Of a DNA stretch of 11,656 nucleotides, positions 6,628 to 11,656 are shown piece by piece. The notes under the pieces were generated by a model. That model made no database searches, was not told where the DNA came from, and was given only the letters and a program-made list of their open reading frames with translations. The first letter of the stretch is position 1. The number at the start of each line of letters is the position of its first letter. A program made the translations under genes and the position numbers. This stretch comes from an uncultured Oscillospiraceae bacterium (GTDB lineage: Bacteria > Bacillota > Clostridia > Oscillospirales > Acutalibacteraceae). The stretch spans positions 1 to 11,656 of the forward strand of contig USAR01000025.1 of the NCBI GenBank assembly GCA_900552605.1. The letters are read 5' to 3'.

Positions 6628-9468
6628 TTACAAAAGTTTTTTCAAAAACATACCTGTGTATGACTTTTCGCATGCCGCAACCTGCTCGGGAGTGCCGCTT
6701 ACAACTACCGTGCCGCCTCGGTCTCCGCCCTCGGGGCCGAGATCTATAATGTGGTCTGCGGTTTTAATAACGTCAAGATTATGCTCTATGACCAGCACCG
6801 AGTTGCCTGCGTCAGCAATGCGATTGAGCACATCAAGCAGCCGCTGCACATCGGCAGTGTGCAGACCTGTTGTGGGTTCGTCCAAAATATAAACCGTCTT
6901 GCCTGTCGGTCTTTTTGAAAGCTCCGTGGCAAGCTTAACACGCTGCGCCTCACCGCCGGAAAGCGTGGTCGCAGACTGCCCGAGCTTTACATAGCCGAGT
7001 CCCACGTCAAAAAGCGTTTGAAGCTTTCTCTTGATTTTCGGATGCTCGGCAAAAAACGCAAGTCCCTCTTCAATTGTCATTTCCAAAACGTCGTAAATGC
7101 TCTTGCCTTTGTATTTAACCTCAAGCGTTTCACGATTGTATCTTGTGCCGCCGCACACCTCGCAGGGAACATAAACATCCGGCAAAAAGTGCATCTCGAT
7201 TTTAATTATTCCGTCGCCCTGGCACGCCTCGCATCTGCCGCCCTTAACATTAAAGGAAAATCTGCCTGCGCCGTATCCCCTTAGCCTTGCCTCCGCCGTT
7301 GCGGAATACAGCTCGCGAATATCAGTAAAAACTCCCGTGTAGGTTGCGGGGTTTGAGCGCGGAGTTCTGCCTATCGGCGATTGGTCTATATTTATAACCT
7401 TGTCAAGGTGCTCTATTCCTTTCATTGCGCCGTGAGCTCCCCACAACGCACGCGCACCGTTAAGCTGGTTTGCAAGCCTTTTATAAATAATCTCGTTAAC
7501 AAGCGTGGATTTACCGCTTCCCGAAACACCTGTTATGCAAACGAATTTTCCGAGAGGTATTTTAACGCTTTTGATTTTAAGGTTGTTTTCAGATGCGTCA
7601 ACAACCTCAAGAAACTTGCCGTTGCCTTTTCTGCGAGTTTTAGGAACAGGTATTTTGCGCCTGCCCGAAAGATAATCGCCGGTTATTGATTCACGGCAGT
7701 CCATAACCTCTTGCGGCGTACCTGCGCACACTACATTGCCGCCGTGAATACCGGCACCGGGTCCTATATCAACAATATAGTCGGCAGCACGCATAGTGTC
7801 CTCGTCGTGCTCAACAACAATCAGTGTGTTGCCTATGTCTCTCAGCTTTTTAAGCGTTTCCAAAAGGCGGTCGTTATCTCGCTGGTGTAAGCCTATGCTA
7901 GGCTCGTCAAGAATATACAAAACGCCCATAAGAGAAGAGCCTATCTGTGTTGCAAGCCTTATGCGCTGGCTCTCGCCGCCCGAAAGAGTGCCTGCCGAGC
8001 GCGCGAGTGTGAGGTATTCAAGACCAACGCTTTTAAGAAAGTCGAGCCTTGCGCAAATTTCTTTAACCACGGGCTTGGCAATGGTTTCATCGCGCCCCGT
8101 AAATTTCAGTGTATCAAGATATTCAAGCTCCTCTTCAACCGAAAGATTACAAAATTCATCAATATTCTTTGTGCCGACAGTAACGCTGAGCGACGCTTTG
8201 TTAAGCCGTGCTCCGTGGCACTCGGGGCAGTTGCTTGCCGTCATATAATTCTCTATTTCGGCACGTGCGGCGTCGCTTGAGGTTTCGTGGTATCTTCTTT
8301 CGAGATTCGGAATAACGCCCTCAAAAACCGACTTGTATGTGCCGCCGCCCCAATCGCTTTTTCTTGTAAATTCAATTTCCTCATCGCCGCTGCCGTAAAG
8401 CAAGACCTCTTTTGCGCTCTCGGGCAGCTGTTCAAACGGCGCATCAAGACTGAAGCCGTATCTGTTTGAAAGCCCCTCATAATACATAGAGGCAAACGAC
8501 GCTAAGTGCGGATTATTCCAAGAGCCTCTGCCGTTCCAGCCGCTTGCCTTTATTGCTCCATCGTTAATTGAAAGCGATGCGTCGGGCACAACGAGTCTTG
8601 GGTCAACCTTCATAAACATACCTATGCCGCTGCACTTTTCGCAAGCGCCGAAGGGGTTATTGAAAGAAAACATATTAGGCTCTAATTTAGGTATGCTCGT
8701 TCCGTGCTCGGGACAGGCGTAATTTACCGAAAACTGCAGTTCCTTTTCACCGATAACGTCAACCACGGTCAAGCCGCCGCTTAATTTCGACGCGGTTTCA
8801 ATGCTGTCGGTAAGTCGCGATTTTATATCGTCTCGCATAACAAGACGGTCAACAACGATTTCCACATTGTGCTTTTTGTTTTTATCAAGCTCTATTTCTT
8901 CAGAAAGATCATAAATATTGCCGTCTACCCTTACCCTTGCAAAGCCGCTCTTTCTTGCCGCTTCAAATTCCTTTTGATGTGTGCCCTTTCTGCCGCGCAC
9001 AACAGGCGCCAAGATCTGAAAACGCGTCCCCTCTTTAAGCTCGCATATTTTATCCACTATCTGGTCTACCGATTGCCTCAATATCTCTCTGCCGCATTTC
9101 GGACAATGAGGCACACCCACTCTTGCAAAGAGCAAGCGCAAATAATCATATATTTCCGTAACGGTTCCCACGGTTGAGCGAGGGTTTTTAGAGGTGGTCT
9201 TTTGGTCGATTGAAATTGCGGGAGACAGTCCGTCAATGCTTTCAACCCTCGGTTTTTCCATCTGTCCCAAAAACATTCTGGCATACGACGAAAGCGACTC
9301 TACATATCTGCGCTGACCCTCGGCGTAAATCGTATCGAAAGCGAGCGACGATTTACCACTGCCCGAAAGCCCCGTGAAAACCACCAGCTTATCCCTCGGC
9401 ACTTTAACGTCGATATTTTTAAGGTTATGCTCTGAAGCACCGCGCACCTCGATAAATTCCTTTGCCAA
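6628..9468 (-). CDS. uvrA: Excinuclease ABC subunit A
   Basis: Damage-scanning ATPase of nucleotide excision repair. It forms a dimer, loads UvrB on lesions and then leaves. Seen in 946 residues, the usual length: Walker A GLSGSGKS (33-40) with ABC signature LSGGESQR, and second-half Walker A GVSGSGKS (647-654), signature LSGGEAQR (from 836) and Walker B VYILDEP (from 859). A complete four-Cys zinc finger lies at C746, C749, C769 and C772 and is needed for DNA recognition. The first zinc module has C252-x2-H255 then C276-x2-C279, so a His replaces one Cys. The gene starts with TTG at 9468, AGAGGTG lying 6 bases upstream, and no in-frame ATG occurs nearby. It follows uvrB by 18 bases and shares its promoter, as in many bacteria. 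Confidence 0.98.
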   Translation of the reverse strand: MAKEFIEVRGASEHNLKNIDVKVPRDKLVVFTGLSGSGKSSLAFDTIYAEGQRRYVESLSSYARMFLGQMEKPRVESIDGLSPAISIDQKTTSKNPRSTVGTVTEIYDYLRLLFARVGVPHCPKCGREILRQSVDQIVDKICELKEGTRFQILAPVVRGRKGTHQKEFEAARKSGFARVRVDGNIYDLSEEIELDKNKKHNVEIVVDRLVMRDDIKSRLTDSIETASKLSGGLTVVDVIGEKELQFSVNYACPEHGTSIPKLEPNMFSFNNPFGACEKCSGIGMFMKVDPRLVVPDASLSINDGAIKASGWNGRGSWNNPHLASFASMYYEGLSNRYGFSLDAPFEQLPESAKEVLLYGSGDEEIEFTRKSDWGGGTYKSVFEGVIPNLERRYHETSSDAARAEIENYMTASNCPECHGARLNKASLSVTVGTKNIDEFCNLSVEEELEYLDTLKFTGRDETIAKPVVKEICARLDFLKSVGLEYLTLARSAGTLSGGESQRIRLATQIGSSLMGVLYILDEPSIGLHQRDNDRLLETLKKLRDIGNTLIVVEHDEDTMRAADYIVDIGPGAGIHGGNVVCAGTPQEVMDCRESITGDYLSGRRKIPVPKTRRKGNGKFLEVVDASENNLKIKSVKIPLGKFVCITGVSGSGKSTLVNEIIYKRLANQLNGARALWGAHGAMKGIEHLDKVINIDQSPIGRTPRSNPATYTGVFTDIRELYSATAEARLRGYGAGRFSFNVKGGRCEACQGDGIIKIEMHFLPDVYVPCEVCGGTRYNRETLEVKYKGKSIYDVLEMTIEEGLAFFAEHPKIKRKLQTLFDVGLGYVKLGQSATTLSGGEAQRVKLATELSKRPTGKTVYILDEPTTGLHTADVQRLLDVLNRIADAGNSVLVIEHNLDVIKTADHIIDLGPEGGDRGGTVVVSGTPEQVAACEKSYTGMFLKKLL

Positions 9469-9486
9469 TTAAAACACCTCTTAAAG

Positions 9487-11451
9487 CTACTTCTGCTTCC
9501 TTATTTTTTCAATTCTGTCTCTCAGCATTGCCGCGTGTTCAAATTCAAGCAGCTTTGCCGCCTGCTTCATCTCTGCTGTAAGCCGCTTTATAAGCAGCTC
9601 TCTTTGCATTTTTGTCATCTGCTTTGTCGGCAGATCCTTAGCCTTCGGCTCTTTTGCGGATATTTCTATTATATCCCTTACGTCCTTCTTTATGGTTTTC
9701 GGCACAATGCCGTGTGCATCGTTATATGCTTTTTGTAACTCACGGCGGCGCAGCGTTTCGGTAATTGCCATTTCCATTGAGCCTGTAACGCTGTCGGCAT
9801 ACATAACAACCTTGCCGTCGGCGTTTCTTGCCGCTCTGCCTATCGTTTGTATAAGCGATGTTTCGCTGCGCAAAAAGCCCTCTTTATCGGCATCTAAAAT
9901 AAGCACCCTGGAGACCTCCGGAATATCAAGACCCTCCCGCAAAAGGTTAATACCCACAAGCACGTCGTATTCGCCGAGACGTAAATCGCGGATAAGCTCC
10001 ATTCTCTCCATTGTGTCAACATCGTAATGCATATAGCGCACCTTTATGCCGAGGTTGTCGAGATAGTCTGTAAGATCCTCTGCCATTTTCTTTGTAAGCG
10101 TGGTTATAAGCACACGCTCTTGCTTGGCTGCGGTTTCGTAAATAATTGAAACAATATCGTCGATCTGCCCTTCAACCGGCTTTACAATAACCTCAGGGTC
10201 AAGCAGACCTGTCGGGCGAATGACCTGCTCGACGATCTGCGCCGAATGTTCTCGCTCAAACTCCTGCGGTGTTGCGGAAACAAACACGGCTTGGTTTACT
10301 CTTTTATAGAATTCGTCGAAATTCAGCGGACGGTTATCAAATGCCGACGGCAAACGAAAGCCGTATTCCACCAAGTTTTCTTTTCTTGCACGGTCGCCGC
10401 CGTACATTCCGCGCACCTGCGGCAGTGTTACGTGCGATTCGTCAACAAACAACAGATAGTCGTCGGGAAAGTAATCGAGCAAAGTGAAAGGGACGCTGCC
10501 CTTCGGTCTGCCGGAAAGCACACGCGAGTAGTTTTCAACACCCTTGCAAACGCCGATCTCCCTCAGCATTTCAACGTCATACTCTGTGCGCTGACGTATG
10601 CGCTGCGCCTCGATAAGCTTGCCGTTATCGGTAAAATACTTAACTCTCTCTTCCATTTCGGCAAGAATATTTTGCAGCGCCTGCTCCTTTTTATCGTCCG
10701 GCACAATGTAGTGTGATGCGGGATAAATTGCGGCGTGGCTGAGCCTGTTTTTAAGCTCTCCCGTTAAAGTGTTGATCTCGCTTATTCGGTCTATCTCATC
10801 ACCGAAAAACTCAACACGAATCGCAGTATCGCCGGAATATGCAGGGAAAATTTCCACAACGTCACCGCGCACGCGGAATTTGTTTCTTATAAAATTCAGA
10901 TCGTTGCGCTCATATTGCAGCTTAACAAGCTTTCTCAAAAGCTCATCGCGCGGCATCTCGTTACCGACGCGCAGCGAGATTATCATATTGCGATAGTCTA
11001 TCGGATTGCCGAGGCTGTATATGCACGAAACCGAGGCGACTATTATAACATCGCGCCGCTCCGACAGCGCACAGGTTGCCGAGTGGCGGAGCTTGTCTAT
11101 TTCATCGTTGATTGCGGAATCCTTTTCAATATAGGTATCGGTGCCGGGTATATAAGCCTCCGGCTGATAATAGTCGTAATACGAAACAAAATACTCAACC
11201 GCATTTTCGGGAAAAAACTCGCGAAACTCCGAGCAAAGCTGTGCAGCCAAAGTTTTGTTGTGAGCCAAAACAAGGGTCGGGCGGTTGACATTTGCGATAA
11301 TATTCGCCATTGTAAAGGTTTTTCCGGAGCCTGTAACACCGAGCAGTGTTTGCTCTTTGAAACCCTTTTTAACGCCGTTTGTAAGCGCCTCTATCGCCTC
11401 GGGTTGATCGCCCGTAGGTTTATATTCCGAATGTAAGATAAACTTGTCCAC
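9487..11451 (-). CDS. uvrB: Excinuclease ABC subunit B
   Basis: Damage-verifying helicase-like subunit of nucleotide excision repair; it receives DNA from UvrA and recruits UvrC. Seen in 654 residues: Walker A GVTGSGKT (38-45), the DNA-clamping beta-hairpin region [12 protein letters not shown] (91-102), helicase motif II DESH (337-340), motif [11 protein letters not shown] (535-543), and a C-terminal UVR coiled-coil domain (about 620-654) that binds UvrC. The open frame extends 51 codons further up to an ATG at 11604, but that stretch is low-complexity, unlike UvrB, and spans the promoter. I therefore chose GTG at 11451, where family homology begins ([16 protein letters not shown]), with a GGGGTG site 5 bases upstream. 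First gene of the uvrBA pair. Confidence 0.97.
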   Translation of the reverse strand: MDKFILHSEYKPTGDQPEAIEALTNGVKKGFKEQTLLGVTGSGKTFTMANIIANVNRPTLVLAHNKTLAAQLCSEFREFFPENAVEYFVSYYDYYQPEAYIPGTDTYIEKDSAINDEIDKLRHSATCALSERRDVIIVASVSCIYSLGNPIDYRNMIISLRVGNEMPRDELLRKLVKLQYERNDLNFIRNKFRVRGDVVEIFPAYSGDTAIRVEFFGDEIDRISEINTLTGELKNRLSHAAIYPASHYIVPDDKKEQALQNILAEMEERVKYFTDNGKLIEAQRIRQRTEYDVEMLREIGVCKGVENYSRVLSGRPKGSVPFTLLDYFPDDYLLFVDESHVTLPQVRGMYGGDRARKENLVEYGFRLPSAFDNRPLNFDEFYKRVNQAVFVSATPQEFEREHSAQIVEQVIRPTGLLDPEVIVKPVEGQIDDIVSIIYETAAKQERVLITTLTKKMAEDLTDYLDNLGIKVRYMHYDVDTMERMELIRDLRLGEYDVLVGINLLREGLDIPEVSRVLILDADKEGFLRSETSLIQTIGRAARNADGKVVMYADSVTGSMEMAITETLRRRELQKAYNDAHGIVPKTIKKDVRDIIEISAKEPKAKDLPTKQMTKMQRELLIKRLTAEMKQAAKLLEFEHAAMLRDRIEKIRKQK

Positions 11452-11503
11452 CGTTTCACCCCGTTTTTTAAAAAAGAAAATTTGTTTTTTGTCTTGCCTT
11501 ACT

Positions 11504-11538
11504 ATTGTATCATATCCGTTTTTTAATTGCAATTGCAA
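11504..11538 (-). promoter_or_regulatory. Promoter of uvrBA, sigma-A type with extended -10
   Basis: On the minus strand TTGCAA (11532-11527) is separated by 17 bases from TACAAT (11509-11504), and the -10 is preceded by TGA, the extended -10 form. A second TTGCAA (11538-11533) lies 18 bases before an overlapping TATGAT. Transcription would start near 11497, giving a leader of about 45 bases before the uvrB GTG. No LexA box of the GAAC-N4-GTTC type is visible. Confidence 0.75.
11527..11538. repeat. 12-base perfect palindrome over the -35 of uvrB
   Basis: TTGCAATTGCAA is its own reverse complement and covers both candidate -35 hexamers. It could be an operator for a dimeric repressor, but tandem TTGCAA alone produces this symmetry, so it may be coincidental. 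Confidence 0.35.
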
Positions 11539-11539
11539 G

Positions 11540-11656
11540 GGCGCGCTTTTTTGCGTATTTTTTGAAATTTTGTCGCTTGATGATTGAGCCTGTGAGATTC
11601 TCAAAAACGCGGGTTTAGGAAAATAAGCCGCAGTGCGAGAACGCCAAGGAGATCAG
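11540..11656 (-). other. Region upstream of uvrB, possible end of a preceding gene
   Basis: On the minus strand two frames remain open from the window edge: one stops at TAA (11617-11615), another at TGA (11603-11601). The latter gives a hydrophobic tail ([17 protein letters not shown]) that could be the C-terminus of a membrane protein. Too little is present to choose. No clear terminator is visible between here and the uvrB promoter. Confidence 0.25.

Noticed and set aside
11452..11604. 51-codon N-terminal extension of UvrB starting at ATG 11604
   Set aside because: The extension is low-complexity, absent from UvrB proteins, and overlaps the promoter; GTG at 11451 starts the conserved protein.

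Overview
The window reads as a chromosomal housekeeping segment of a Gram-positive anaerobe of class Clostridia, most likely Oscillospiraceae/Ruminococcaceae-like. This is inferred from the in-frame IspH–ribosomal protein S1 fusion, the gene order cmk–plsC–ispH/rpsA, strong Shine-Dalgarno sites, and a DUF5685-like protein beside a J-domain protein. I see no mobile element, tRNA, rRNA or CRISPR array. All nine genes lie on the minus strand, so transcription runs from high to low coordinates.

In transcription order, the window opens with a good promoter near 11504-11538 followed by uvrB and uvrA, the nucleotide-excision repair damage-recognition genes, 18 bases apart. A 115-base AT-rich gap without an obvious terminator follows. 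Next come three poorly characterised genes: a DUF5685-like protein with aspartate-rich motifs resembling those of squalene/phytoene synthases, a J-domain/TPR-like protein with a nine-cysteine tail, and a predicted six-helix membrane protein. These overlap or sit close together.

The membrane-protein stop codon abuts the start of a HI0933/BaiN-type flavoprotein. After it come cmk (CMP kinase), plsC (1-acyl-glycerol-3-phosphate acyltransferase) and the ispH–rpsA fusion, which leaves the window after four S1 domains. From the DUF5685 gene to the fusion, gaps are at most 33 bases or negative, so one long operon is plausible.

The lower part serves nucleotide, phospholipid and isoprenoid supply plus translation. 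The upper part serves DNA repair. The middle three-gene set is the best candidate for an undescribed function: a possible metal- or thiol-linked J-domain co-chaperone coupled to an isoprenoid-synthase-like protein and a membrane partner. That function is inference only. A second notable feature is the ispH–rpsA junction, where a strong Shine-Dalgarno sequence precedes an internal ATG and could allow separate synthesis of S1. At least six of the nine genes appear to use GTG or TTG starts.
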